Source of the DNA: Massilia sp. BSC265
Lineage (GTDB): Bacteria > Pseudomonadota > Gammaproteobacteria > Burkholderiales > Burkholderiaceae_D
Assembly: GCF_000740675.1 (NCBI RefSeq)
Contig: NZ_JPXI01000029.1
Coordinates: 248,001 to 312,000 of the forward strand
DNA: 64,000 nt
Reading direction: 5' to 3'
Shown one piece after another: positions 17,644 to 28,190 of this stretch. A model generated the notes under the pieces. That model saw only the letters and a program-made list of their open reading frames with translations, was not told where the DNA came from and searched no databases. The translations under genes were made by a program, and so were the position numbers. Each line of letters begins with the position of its first letter. The stretch's first letter is position 1.

Positions 17644-18081
17644 ATGGTGGAGGGCATGGCAAAACACGGCGTTTCGTGCGGTACCCTGGTCGTCAACCCG
17701 CGGCGCGAGCTGCTGCTGTGCCACGTCACGAACACCCGGAAGTGCGATATCCCGAAGGGCATGCGCGAGGCCGGCGAGAGCGAACTGCAAGCCGCGATGC
17801 GCGAGCTGCGCGAAGAAACCGGGCTGGTGTCCGATGCGACGCTGTTCCGCGACCTTGGGCCTTTCGCCTACCGGCGCGACAAGGGGCTGCACCTGTTCAT
17901 GCTGGAGCCGGGCCGGGGCCTCGACAGCCTTGCCCACCTGCGTTGCAGCACGCGCTTCCCGCACCACGTGACCGGCGTCCTGTTGCCCGAGATGGACGGC
18001 TACCGCTGGGCCACCCGGGACGAGGTGGCCGGGCTGTGCTGGCCGCGGATGGGAGAGGTGCTGCTGTCGATCGCCTGGTAG
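17644..18081 (+). CDS. Nudix hydrolase
   Basis: The 145-residue protein contains a perfect Nudix box, GMREAGE-x7-REL-x-EETGL (G-x5-E-x7-RE-U-x-EE-x-GU), at about residues 39-61. It coordinates Mg2+ for hydrolysis of a nucleoside diphosphate linked to another moiety. The substrate is unclear; the short length and GTLVVNPRRELLLCHVT start fit a small pyrophosphohydrolase. Two candidate starts exist (17644 and 17656); neither has an ideally spaced ribosome site. The gene is divergent from the MscS gene and convergent to the hybrid kinase gene. Confidence 0.85.
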   Translation: MVEGMAKHGVSCGTLVVNPRRELLLCHVTNTRKCDIPKGMREAGESELQAAMRELREETGLVSDATLFRDLGPFAYRRDKGLHLFMLEPGRGLDSLAHLRCSTRFPHHVTGVLLPEMDGYRWATRDEVAGLCWPRMGEVLLSIAW

Positions 18082-18109
18082 GGCGGCACGGCCGCGGTCC
18101 CGCGGCCGT

Positions 18110-20416
<2,307 letters not shown>

Positions 20417-20571
20417 GGCCTACCCCCGTTGGCCGCTACGCGTCTCATGGTCGGATCCTGTTGTGGTTGTGGCGTCAATCTACGGTCCGGATGCTTCCCT
20501 GTCAACGTCTACCGGCACGCGACGCCGGTCTTGCGCCGCACTCTGGAAATTGCCAGTAGTATTTCCCTCAG

Positions 20572-20604
20572 GTTGACCACATGTTGACCACATGTTGGCC
20601 ACAC
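20572..20604 (+). repeat. Three tandem 11-bp repeats upstream of the dioxygenase gene
   Basis: GTTGACCACAT occurs twice in direct succession (20572-20582, 20583-20593) and is followed by GTTGGCCACAC (20594-20604). The 11-bp period is about one helical turn, as expected for cooperative binding of a regulator on one face of the DNA. The block ends 32 bp before the start codon of the PhyH gene. Confidence 0.7.
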
Positions 20605-20636
20605 GGCCGTAGGCACGGACAAGGGAGGAACGGAGC

Positions 20637-21473
20637 ATGGACAGCGGAGCAAGCACCGCACGATACGAAGTGGCCGACATCATGCGCGGCATTTACGGGG
20701 ACGGCATCATAGCGTGCCGCGGGGCCTTCAGCCGCGAGCTGATCGGGGAACTGCGCGCCGACATCGACATGTTGTTCGAAGAAGCACTGGCACGCGAGGG
20801 GGGAGCACTGAACCGGGGCCCGAACCGCTATTACGTCGAGGTGCATCCGGAGCGCCTGCGCTCCTTCGTGACGATCGCCAGCCATCCGTGGGTGAGGGCG
20901 GTCTGCAGCGCCGTGCTGGGACCGGAGTGGCGCTTCGTCGAAGTCGGCTTCGACGTTCCCGGTCCGGGCGCCATGCACCAGCCCTGGCACCGCGATTTCG
21001 CGTCGCCGCCGGAGACGGTGCAGGGCCGGCGCCTCAGTTCGCTGGCCTTCAACATCACCACCGTCGACGTCACCGAGGAGATGGGCCCGTTCGAGATCGC
21101 CCCGGGCACCCAGTGGGACCTGTACGACGGCGACCCGATGTTCCCCGACAAGGCGCTGTATCCGCGCTACGAGGCGCTGGCGCAGCGCAAGTTGCCGAAA
21201 GTGGGCGACATTTCGGCGCGTTCGGCCCTGACCATCCACCGCGGCACGGCCAACCACGCGAACGTCTCGCGCCCGGTGCTGGTGATAGGGGCCGACGCAC
21301 CGGATGCGACCAACGCCATCAAGCACGACCTGCAACTGTCGCGCGCCTATTTCGACGGCCTGCCGGAGGAGGTGCGCCGGCACCTGAACTGCCGCGTGGT
21401 CGAGCAACTCGTGCCGATCCAGCAGGCGCATACGATCGAGGGCCTGAAGATGGGCGTGACGATGGGTGGGTGA
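20637..21473 (+). CDS. Phytanoyl-CoA dioxygenase (PhyH) family protein
   Basis: This 278-residue protein carries the Fe(II)/2-oxoglutarate facial-triad signature: H-x-D in PWHRDF (about residues 118-122) and a distal His in IHRGTANHAN (about 199-208), followed by a downstream Arg (SRP) that can bind 2-oxoglutarate. It should hydroxylate a small organic molecule in the cytoplasm; the substrate is unknown. GGGAGGA-type spacing (GGAGGAACGGAGC) precedes the ATG. The three tandem 11-bp repeats just upstream suggest specific regulation. Confidence 0.85.
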   Translation: MDSGASTARYEVADIMRGIYGDGIIACRGAFSRELIGELRADIDMLFEEALAREGGALNRGPNRYYVEVHPERLRSFVTIASHPWVRAVCSAVLGPEWRFVEVGFDVPGPGAMHQPWHRDFASPPETVQGRRLSSLAFNITTVDVTEEMGPFEIAPGTQWDLYDGDPMFPDKALYPRYEALAQRKLPKVGDISARSALTIHRGTANHANVSRPVLVIGADAPDATNAIKHDLQLSRAYFDGLPEEVRRHLNCRVVEQLVPIQQAHTIEGLKMGVTMGG

Positions 21474-21515
21474 GGGAGCGGGAAGGGAGGGGCCGCCGCC
21501 GGCGGCCCTGGGAGC

Positions 21516-21788
21516 TTACTGCTTGTCCGGCACGCCCTGCGAGGGCACCGGGGTCTTGAGCGCGTCCGGAACGGCGTCGGCGATGCCGTTCTCGGGCATC
21601 TGGCCAACCCGGCGTGCCTCGTCGGAATGCTGGTCGAGGCTCACTTCTTCGGCCACGTCGAAGCGGCCGTCTTCGGCGCCTTCTTCGCCGGGGAGCAGGT
21701 TTTCCGAACGCTGGTCCTGGCCGCCGCCGGCGATGGGGTTCTGCTGCGCGGCGGACTGGTCGTTATCGGGTTGGGTAGCTGGGGCCAT
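21516..21788 (-). CDS. Small hydrophilic hypothetical protein
   Basis: This 90-residue disordered protein is rich in Gln, Asp, Glu and Pro (MAPATQPDNDQSAAQQNP...). The start at 21788 has AGGAGGAC 6 nt upstream. I recognise no domain. Composition resembles the small stress-associated proteins at 47733 and 15839. It lies downstream of, and on the same strand as, the DUF5985 operon, but is probably separate. Confidence 0.65.
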   Translation of the reverse strand: MAPATQPDNDQSAAQQNPIAGGGQDQRSENLLPGEEGAEDGRFDVAEEVSLDQHSDEARRVGQMPENGIADAVPDALKTPVPSQGVPDKQ

Positions 21789-21866
21789 GCTGTCCTCCTG
21801 TCGACGGTTTTTCATGGCCCATTATCGCGCCGCGCCCAAGGGCCCGGCGCACGCTAAGGATTCAAC

Positions 21867-22136
21867 TCAGTCGCGCCTTTCCTTGCGCGGCAAGTTCTTC
21901 TCCACGATCGCCCACACGATCATCCCGTACGCCACCACGCGGATCAGGTAGTGCAGGGGCGAATCCTCGCCGGCTTCGTTCAGCACCGCGGAATACACCC
22001 GGTGCAGGCCTTCGATGAAGAAGGACAGGGCGAACCACAGGAAGAACCGGTCGCCGGTATTGCGCCAGAAGCGCAGGAAGAACAGGGCGATCGTGAGCGA
22101 AGCCATCGAGATCGCACCGTACATCATCTGGATCAT
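21867..22136 (-). CDS. DUF5985 family membrane protein, second copy
   Basis: The 89-residue protein has three predicted membrane helices (about 5-23, 30-50 and 63-80) and a basic C-terminus (KNLPRKERRD). It shares the F-x-R-F/Y-W-R pattern (FFLRFWRNTGDRFFLWF) with the gene upstream (ASYRRTRYRLLFWS), so the two are paralogues. It starts 4 bp after the end of that gene. The family has no known function. It is the last gene of a three-gene operon. Confidence 0.8.
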   Translation of the reverse strand: MIQMMYGAISMASLTIALFFLRFWRNTGDRFFLWFALSFFIEGLHRVYSAVLNEAGEDSPLHYLIRVVAYGMIVWAIVEKNLPRKERRD

Positions 22137-22140
22137 TGCC

Positions 22141-22398
22141 TCACTCCTTCTCGTAGATCAGGCCGTACAGCAGCAGCACACAGGCCGTCAGCGCGCTGAT
22201 GACCCGCAGCGGCATGAAATCGACATTCGGGAACACAATCTTGTCGAAGATCAGGAAAAGGTTGTTGAAGGTCATCACCGCAAAGCACAAACTGCTCCAG
22301 AACAGGAGACGGTAACGCGTACGCCGGTAGCTGGCAAACAGAAGCCAGGTACAGGCCAGCGAGGTCAGCATGCACAACGTGTAGATGAGTTCGCCCAT
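22141..22398 (-). CDS. DUF5985 family membrane protein, first copy
   Basis: The 85-residue protein has three predicted membrane helices with a short basic loop (YRRTRYR) after the first, matching DUF5985. Its ATG overlaps the stop codon of the upstream gene (TAATG), so translation is coupled. Together with the next copy it probably forms a small membrane complex, which is inferred from conservation of the pair. Confidence 0.8.
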   Translation of the reverse strand: MGELIYTLCMLTSLACTWLLFASYRRTRYRLLFWSSLCFAVMTFNNLFLIFDKIVFPNVDFMPLRVISALTACVLLLYGLIYEKE

Positions 22399-22790
22399 TA
22401 GGAATCCTTTCGCAGGCGGAAGGCGTCGGCGAACTGCTGCGCCTTGCGATCGAGTGTGGAATGGATGAGATTGGTAACGTCCACCAGGTGGCGCGCGTAA
22501 AGATCGGCCAGGCCATCGATGCGTTCGCGCAGCGCATCGGAACCTGGCGCATAGCAGTAACAGTGTTCCTGCGGCGCGGGGCAGGTCTTGGCCATGCCGG
22601 CGCGGCACAGTTCGTCGAGCAGGCCCTGGGCCGTACGCTCGCTGGTGTAGAGCCGCCCAGCCAGCATCGCCCCGCTCCATTGCTGGGCCGGGGCGGCGCG
22701 CATGAGCAGCAGCGCTTCGAGGAAAGGCACGGAGGGGATGCTCGTCAAGATAAAACGGCGCAAGTCCTCTGGGATGGGCGGACGGTTCAT
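22398..22790 (-). CDS. Predicted winged-helix-like protein heading the DUF5985 operon
   Basis: This 130-residue protein is soluble. Residues 15-80 resemble a winged-helix fold: LEALLLMRAAPAQQWSGAMLAGRLY followed by TSERTAQGLLDELCRAGMA, where the second half would be the recognition helix. A Cys pair (CYCYAP) follows, and the C-terminal 50 residues look helical. It could be a regulator or an adaptor of the two small membrane proteins encoded just downstream, with which it overlaps. I do not recognise a named family. Confidence 0.65.
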   Translation of the reverse strand: MNRPPIPEDLRRFILTSIPSVPFLEALLLMRAAPAQQWSGAMLAGRLYTSERTAQGLLDELCRAGMAKTCPAPQEHCYCYAPGSDALRERIDGLADLYARHLVDVTNLIHSTLDRKAQQFADAFRLRKDS

Positions 22791-22972
22791 TCGCTTCGGG
22801 TATACTTTCCCAAAAGGAATCTTTTGTTGAGAAAGCCGGAAGTTTATACCATTCTTAAAGGAAAGGACATTTCAATCGTGCGCGTCTTGAGCAACGCATT
22901 GTTTGACTTTGCTCAACGGTGCTCGGCTACAATGCGCGCTATCGATTCTCTTGTTTTAGCCCGCCTACCATC

Positions 22973-23758
22973 ATGTACCGTACCATCCTGGCCCGGCTCG
23001 GCCGCGTTTCCTTCCTTGCCGTGCTGCTGGCCGCCGGCGCCGCCCGGGCCGCGGGCTGCCCCGACCATTATCTCGACGGCCGCGCGCCCGAGATCCGCAA
23101 CCCCAAGCTGGCTGCCGCCACCCGCGAGCTGTGCTACAGCGAATTCGGAATCATGCATTCGGGCGTGACCCGCACCGCGCTGTGGTCGGCCGAGCACCTC
23201 GCGCCTGCCCAACTCGAGGCCGCCCAGGACCTTGACCGCGATAATTCCTTCCACCCCGAGCCGCGCCTGCCGCGCGGGCAACGCGCCGAGCTGTCCGACT
23301 ATGCGCGCAGCGGCTTCGACCGCGGCCACCTGGCGCCGAACGGCAACATGCCCGACCGCCGCGCCCAGCGCGAAAGCTTTTCGCTGGCCAACATGGTGCC
23401 CCAGGACCGCGAGCACAACCGCCACATCTGGGCCCCGATCGAAGGCGCGGTGCGCAAGATGGCCAAGCGCGAAGGCTCGCTGTACGTGATCACCGGCCCG
23501 GCCTTTCTTGGCACCAGCCTGCGCAAGGTCGGCAACGTGATCGTGCCGAGCCACCTGTACAAGGTGGTGTACAGTCCCCGCCAGAAGGCGGCGGCCGCCT
23601 GGTTCGTCGAGAACCGCGGCGACGCACCGATCCACGTGATCCCGGTCGCCGAGCTGGAACGGATCGTCGGCATCGAGTTGCTGCCTTCCCTGAGCCGGCA
23701 GCAGAAGGAGCGCATGCTTGCGCTGCCGAAGATCCGCCAGAACAAGTCGCGCAACTGA
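22973..23758 (+). CDS. Secreted DNA/RNA non-specific endonuclease (NUC1 family)
   Basis: The start at 22973 yields a signal peptide (cleavage near AARAAG, residue 25). The 261-residue protein contains the DRGH active site in GFDRGHLAPNGNMP (about residues 117-130) and the metal-binding Asn region SLANMVPQDREHN, both diagnostic of Serratia-type beta-beta-alpha nucleases. It should degrade DNA and RNA in the periplasm or outside the cell for nutrient use or defence. A TACAAT element lies upstream at about 22928, with a TTGACT 19 nt before it, which is longer than the ideal spacing. Confidence 0.92.
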   Translation: MYRTILARLGRVSFLAVLLAAGAARAAGCPDHYLDGRAPEIRNPKLAAATRELCYSEFGIMHSGVTRTALWSAEHLAPAQLEAAQDLDRDNSFHPEPRLPRGQRAELSDYARSGFDRGHLAPNGNMPDRRAQRESFSLANMVPQDREHNRHIWAPIEGAVRKMAKREGSLYVITGPAFLGTSLRKVGNVIVPSHLYKVVYSPRQKAAAAWFVENRGDAPIHVIPVAELERIVGIELLPSLSRQQKERMLALPKIRQNKSRN

Positions 23759-23811
23759 TCGCGACACCACGATCGCCGCCTGAAGACCGTAGCGCCAGAG
23801 AGGAGTATTCC

Positions 23812-24069
23812 ATGCCAGCGAAGAAATCGTTCAAGCCCTTTGCCAACGAGGCCGACGTCCTCGAGATCGGCAACCTGATGCTGGAGAACCGGATCGACCG
23901 CATTACCATTTCCGGCGATGTCGACCTGACCGCCGACAAGGCCGGGCTCGAGCTGGCGCGCCGGCTGCACGCCCAGCTCGGGGCAGTGGTCGACGCGCTC
24001 GAGGCACGCGAGCTGCCCGAGCGACTGCCGCCGCCCGACGTCAAGACCGTCGACAACCCTTTCGCCTGA
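23812..24069 (+). CDS. Conserved small hypothetical protein
   Basis: This 85-residue protein has AGAGAGGAG upstream of its ATG. Residues 10-70 contain ADVLEIGNLMLENRIDRITISGDVDLT, a likely helix-strand unit, and a helix ending in LEARELPERLPPP. There is no signal peptide and no membrane segment. I recognise no domain. It may be co-transcribed with the nuclease gene 53 bp upstream. Confidence 0.7.
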   Translation: MPAKKSFKPFANEADVLEIGNLMLENRIDRITISGDVDLTADKAGLELARRLHAQLGAVVDALEARELPERLPPPDVKTVDNPFA

Positions 24070-24217
24070 TCCTCCATCCCGGCTCCATGCCGGATCAGCC
24101 CGGAAGCAGACACCTGCGACAGGGCCTTGACATTCCGCGCGTCAAGGGTGCGCATGCCCCGACAGGAAAGGAGTATTCTCGCTCGCTCTGAAACCAGCGA
24201 TGCGAGGAGCGATCCCG

Positions 24218-24655
24218 ATGTCGAGCAATATCCCCGAAAACACTCAGCAGGAAAGCCTGCGCATTCCCGTGATCGAGGAACAGCTGGCCGTCGATACCCG
24301 CGTCGTTGAAACCGGTCGCGGCGTACGCATCCACAAGACGGTCTCGGAACAGCCGGTCACCATCGACGAGCGCCTGATGCGCGAGGAAGTGGACGTCCGG
24401 CATGTTCCCGTTGACCGGATCGTCGCGCTGGAAGAGGCACCTGCAAGCCGCTATGAAGGCGACACGCTGGTGGTGCCGGTCCTCGAGGAAGTGCTGGTGG
24501 TAGAACGCCGCCTGCGCATCAAGGAGGAGCTGCATATCACCCGCGTCCGGCATGAGGAGCACTACCGCGACACCGTTTCGCTCAAGGCCGAGCGGGTCGA
24601 GGTCGAGCGCTTCGACGAAACCGGTTTGCCGCCAGCATCCGATACCCACCAATGA
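24218..24655 (+). CDS. DUF2382 (YsnF/AvaK) domain protein, single-domain form
   Basis: This 145-residue protein is almost entirely one DUF2382 domain: RIPVIEEQLAVDTRVVETGRGVRIHKTV, then EQPVTIDERLMREEVDVRHVPVDR and a second half with VVPVLEEVLVVERRLRIKEELHI. The strand-heptad pattern with alternating Glu and Arg is the family hallmark. These proteins are associated with general stress responses; no activity is known. The Met at 24218 is chosen for the GAGGAG 8 nt upstream. The longer paralogue starts 13 bp downstream, so the two are co-transcribed. Confidence 0.85.
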   Translation: MSSNIPENTQQESLRIPVIEEQLAVDTRVVETGRGVRIHKTVSEQPVTIDERLMREEVDVRHVPVDRIVALEEAPASRYEGDTLVVPVLEEVLVVERRLRIKEELHITRVRHEEHYRDTVSLKAERVEVERFDETGLPPASDTHQ

Positions 24656-24668
24656 TGGAGGAACGACC

Positions 24669-25820
24669 ATGCAACATACTCTGGTAGCCGTATTCGATAA
24701 CCACGCCGACGCACAAGGCGCCATGGACGAATTGCTCGCATCGGGCTTCTCGCGCCAGGACGTGCGCATGTCCGGCGCGAGCAGCGCCGGCATGTCGGGC
24801 AGCGCGACTTCCACGACCACGACCACGACCGGCGACACTGACACCGGCATCGGCAGCAGCATCAAGAACTTCTTCAGCGACCTGTTCGGCAGCGACGACG
24901 ACGACGCCCGCCGCGTCAACCGTTACGAAGGCGCCGTTTCGGGCGGCAAGTGCGTGGTCACCCTGACCGCCGACTCCCTGCCTGAAGTCGAGCGCGCCGC
25001 CGATATCGTCGAGCGCTTCGGCCCGATCGACATCGACGAGCACTCGGACAACGTCGGCCAGATGGCGTCGAGCGGCGCCATGCTGCAGGGGAGCCAGAGC
25101 GGCATGCAGTCGTACTCGACTTCCGCGCAGTCGGCCACGACCCAGCAGGGCAACCTGTCCGGCGCTTCGCTGCAGCGCGACACCGCGATGGACACCGGCA
25201 GCATCGGCGCTACCCAGTCCATTCCGGTTGTCGAAGAGCAGCTGAAGGTCGGCAAGCGCGAAGTGCAGCGCGGCGGCGTGCGCATCTTCTCGCGCGTCGT
25301 CGAGACCCCGGTCAACGAAAGCGTCAACCTGCGCGAAGAGCACGTGGACGTGCAGCGCCGCGTCGTCGATCAGCCGATCAGCCCGGCCGACGCCACCGCT
25401 TTCAAGGAGCAGACCATCGAGATGCGCGAGACCGCCGAGGAAGCCGTGGTCCAGAAGTCTGCCCGCGTCGTCGAGGAAGTCACGGTCGGCAAGCAGGTGA
25501 ACCAGCGCCAGGAACAGATCCAGGACACCGTGCGCCACACGGAAGTCGAGGTCGAGCGCCTGGGCGGCATGGACGACGACAGCTATTACCGCACCCACTA
25601 CCAGACCAACTTCGCGTCGAGCGGCGCGGCGTATGACGACTACGCCCCGGCCTATACCTACGGCTCGCAGATGCGCAGCCAGTATGCGGGCCGCCAGTGG
25701 GACGACGTCGAAAGCGACCTGCGTACCGACTGGGAGTCGCGCGGCGGCAGCGCCAGCGGCTCGACCTGGGACAAGATGAAGTCCGCCGTGCGCCATGGCT
25801 GGGATCGCATGACCTCCTGA
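24669..25820 (+). CDS. YsnF-type stress protein: N-terminal GSP17M-like domain, DUF2382, C-terminal DWxxR/RHGWDRM module
   Basis: The 383-residue protein opens with MQHTLVAVFDNHADAQGAMDELLASGF, a ferredoxin-like alpha/beta unit as in general stress protein 17M. It includes IKNFFSDLFGSDDD and ends near residue 120 (AADIVERFGPIDI). A Ser/Gln linker leads to a DUF2382 domain (residues 190-310). The C-terminal 65 residues form a separate module with YDDYAPAYTYG, GRQWDDVESDLRTDWESR and STWDKMKSAVRHGWDRMT. This module is shared with the two downstream paralogues. Cytoplasmic; function unknown. A perfect 18-bp inverted repeat terminates the gene. Confidence 0.85.
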   Translation: MQHTLVAVFDNHADAQGAMDELLASGFSRQDVRMSGASSAGMSGSATSTTTTTTGDTDTGIGSSIKNFFSDLFGSDDDDARRVNRYEGAVSGGKCVVTLTADSLPEVERAADIVERFGPIDIDEHSDNVGQMASSGAMLQGSQSGMQSYSTSAQSATTQQGNLSGASLQRDTAMDTGSIGATQSIPVVEEQLKVGKREVQRGGVRIFSRVVETPVNESVNLREEHVDVQRRVVDQPISPADATAFKEQTIEMRETAEEAVVQKSARVVEEVTVGKQVNQRQEQIQDTVRHTEVEVERLGGMDDDSYYRTHYQTNFASSGAAYDDYAPAYTYGSQMRSQYAGRQWDDVESDLRTDWESRGGSASGSTWDKMKSAVRHGWDRMTS

Positions 25821-25848
25821 TCGCCTGACACCGGCGCCGCCTTCCGGC

Positions 25849-25888
25849 GGCAATGAAAAACGGCGCTGCGGCGCCGTTTTTCATTGCC
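25849..25888. terminator. Long perfect inverted repeat, bidirectional terminator
   Basis: Two 18-bp arms, starting GGCAATGAAAAACGGC at 25849 and ending at 25888, pair perfectly around a 4-nt loop (25867-25870). The arms carry an A-run on one side and a T-run on the other, so it can stop transcription from either direction. The length is unusual for a simple terminator. Confidence 0.85.
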
Positions 25889-26031
25889 CTGATTTCCTTC
25901 CGAAAAGAGACCAATCCTGCCGGCGCGTTGGTCCGGCAGGCGCGCGCGCGTGCTGTCGGGATTGATGTAATCTCAACTCACTAGCCTGGCGGCCACGAGG
26001 CCTTTGAATTCACTCTTACGGAGGAACCACC

Positions 26032-27915
26032 ATGCAACATACTCTTGTCGCGGTGTTCGATAACCGGACCGATGCCCAGAATGCGATGAATGAACTCCTG
26101 TCGTCGAACTTTTCCCGTCAGGACGTATATCTGTCGAACGCCGACCCCACCGGTATGACCGACAGTACGACCGGCGCCAGCGCCACCAACACCGACGCCG
26201 ACGACGGCCAGGGTATCGGCGCCAGCATCAAGAATTTCTTCACCGACCTGTTCGGTGCAGATAACAGCGAACACGCCAGCCGCTACGAGGGCGCCGTCAC
26301 CCGCGGTCACCATGTGCTGACCGTCACCGCAGACTCGCTGCCGGAAGTCGAGCGCGCCGCCGACATCGTCGAGCGCTACGGCCCGACCGACATCGACGAA
26401 CAAGCATCGGGCAGCGGCGCGGCAGGGATGATGGGTACAGGTGCCGTCGATGGCATGTCCGAATCGATGCGCATGAGCGGCGCCGGCGGCATGCAGCAGT
26501 CGAGCGCGATGTCGGCCCAGTCCAGCGCTGCCCAGTCCAGCGGCGCCCCGAACCTCCAACTCGACAATGCGGGCGATCGCAAGCTGTTCGCCCAGCAATC
26601 GCTTAACCAGGCCGAGCCGATGGGCCAGACCTACCAGGAACCGATGGGCAAAAGTGGCCTGAGCGCGACCGGCGGCACCTCGCTGCAGGGCACGACCCTG
26701 CAGGAAAACTCCGTGCAGGCGTCCGCGCTCGAAGGTACCCAGAAGAGCGATACTTCCTTCCTGAGCTCGGGGCAGCAGGGCGGCACGCTACAGGGCTCGT
26801 CGCCGAGCGGCTCGATCCAGACGCCCGGCTCCGGTCTGGGCGGCGACCCGGTTGGCAGCCCTGTGCACTCGCACCTCGGTTCGCAGCAACTCGACAGCGG
26901 CAACCTGGCAGGCGCCGGCGGCTCGTCGCAGCAGCTCGACACCGGCTACCAGCAGGGAACGAGCCGTGCCGACACCCTGCGCACCGATGCGATGCACGCG
27001 GCGGGCACCCAGCCCGACGTGGCCCGATCGATTCCTGTGGTGGAAGAACAGCTGAGGGTCGGCAAGCGCGAAGTGCAGCGCGGCGGCGTGCGCATCTATT
27101 CGCGCATGGTCGAGACCCCGGTCAACGAAAGCCTCAGCCTGCGCGAAGAACACGTGGACGTGCAGCGCCGCCCGGTCGACCGCCCCCTGAGCGACGCCGA
27201 CACCGCCTTCCGCGAGCAATCGATCGAAATGCGCGAGACCGCCGAGGAGGCCGTGGTCGAGAAATCGGCGCGGATCGTCGAGGAAGTCACGGTAGGCAAG
27301 CAGGTGACCGAACGTCAGGAACAGATCCACGACACCGTGCGCCATACCGAGGTCGACGTGCAGCGCCTGGACGGCACGACTGCCATGTCGGACCTGCGCG
27401 ACGACGACAGCTATTTCCGCAACCACTTCAACAGCACTTTCGGGACCAGCGGCGCATCGTACGACGACTACGCGCCGGCCTACAGCTACGGCTCCGAGGT
27501 GGCGCGCAGCGGCAAGTACAGCGGCCGCCAGTGGGACCAGGTCGAACGCGACTTGCAGAGCGACTGGGACACCCGCAATGCCGGAGGGGCGTCGACCTGG
27601 GACAAGATGAAGTCCGCCGTTCGACACGGCTGGGACCGCATGACCGGTGACGACGACAGCGACCGCGAATACCGCAAGCACTGGAACGCCACCTACAGCA
27701 CCTCGACCGACGCCGGCAGCTATGACGACTTCAAGCCTGCGTATGCCTACGGCTCGTCGATGGCCCAGGATCCGAAGTACCGCGGTCGCCAGTGGGGCGA
27801 GGTCGAGAACGACCTGCGCGCCGACTGGGACACCCGTTACGGCAGCGCCGACCAGTCGACCTGGGAAAAGATGAAGTCGGCGGTGCGCCATGGCTGGGAC
27901 CGGATGACGTCCTGA
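26032..27915 (+). CDS. YsnF-type stress protein, long paralogue with two C-terminal modules
   Basis: This 627-residue paralogue has the same N-terminal unit (MQHTLVAVFDNRTDAQNAMNELL..., IKNFFTDLFGADN). A much longer Ser/Gln/Gly/Leu-rich linker (about 125-335) contains repeated LQ-G-T/S-x-L and SGSQQLD-like phrases. DUF2382 follows (about 335-455), then two copies of the C-terminal module ending in KMKSAVRHGWDRMT (near residues 545 and 627). A 41-nt stretch (27057-27097) is identical to 25247-25287 in the neighbouring gene, pointing to recent duplication or gene conversion. It has its own GGAGGAACC ribosome site. Cytoplasmic; function unknown. Confidence 0.85.
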   Translation: MQHTLVAVFDNRTDAQNAMNELLSSNFSRQDVYLSNADPTGMTDSTTGASATNTDADDGQGIGASIKNFFTDLFGADNSEHASRYEGAVTRGHHVLTVTADSLPEVERAADIVERYGPTDIDEQASGSGAAGMMGTGAVDGMSESMRMSGAGGMQQSSAMSAQSSAAQSSGAPNLQLDNAGDRKLFAQQSLNQAEPMGQTYQEPMGKSGLSATGGTSLQGTTLQENSVQASALEGTQKSDTSFLSSGQQGGTLQGSSPSGSIQTPGSGLGGDPVGSPVHSHLGSQQLDSGNLAGAGGSSQQLDTGYQQGTSRADTLRTDAMHAAGTQPDVARSIPVVEEQLRVGKREVQRGGVRIYSRMVETPVNESLSLREEHVDVQRRPVDRPLSDADTAFREQSIEMRETAEEAVVEKSARIVEEVTVGKQVTERQEQIHDTVRHTEVDVQRLDGTTAMSDLRDDDSYFRNHFNSTFGTSGASYDDYAPAYSYGSEVARSGKYSGRQWDQVERDLQSDWDTRNAGGASTWDKMKSAVRHGWDRMTGDDDSDREYRKHWNATYSTSTDAGSYDDFKPAYAYGSSMAQDPKYRGRQWGEVENDLRADWDTRYGSADQSTWEKMKSAVRHGWDRMTS

Positions 27916-28001
27916 TCGGGCTGGCGTCGGCCAGCAACCGGTAGCGCTCGATGGAACCGCGCTGGGCGCCCCTCCATCGCCTGCGACACGGCTGCTCCCG
28001 C

Positions 28002-28033
28002 AAAGCCTCCCGGGGTCGAACCCGGGAGGCTTT
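28002..28033 (+). terminator. Intrinsic terminator of the long YsnF paralogue
   Basis: AAAGCCTCCCGGG (28002-28014) pairs with CCCGGGAGGCTTT (28021-28033) around a 6-nt loop. Confidence 0.85.
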
Positions 28034-28190
28034 GTTCGTTCCGGAGTCGTATGTCGGGTCGCGGTGCGCCCGGGCATAAATTGGAGTAGGCTGTTTCACG
28101 CACCGGGGCGATGCGCCGGCGCGGGACGGGCCGGGTCGGTTCGGGAGCCAGTTGGCGCGCCCCGGGATTCACCGATTGGGAGGAATGACC

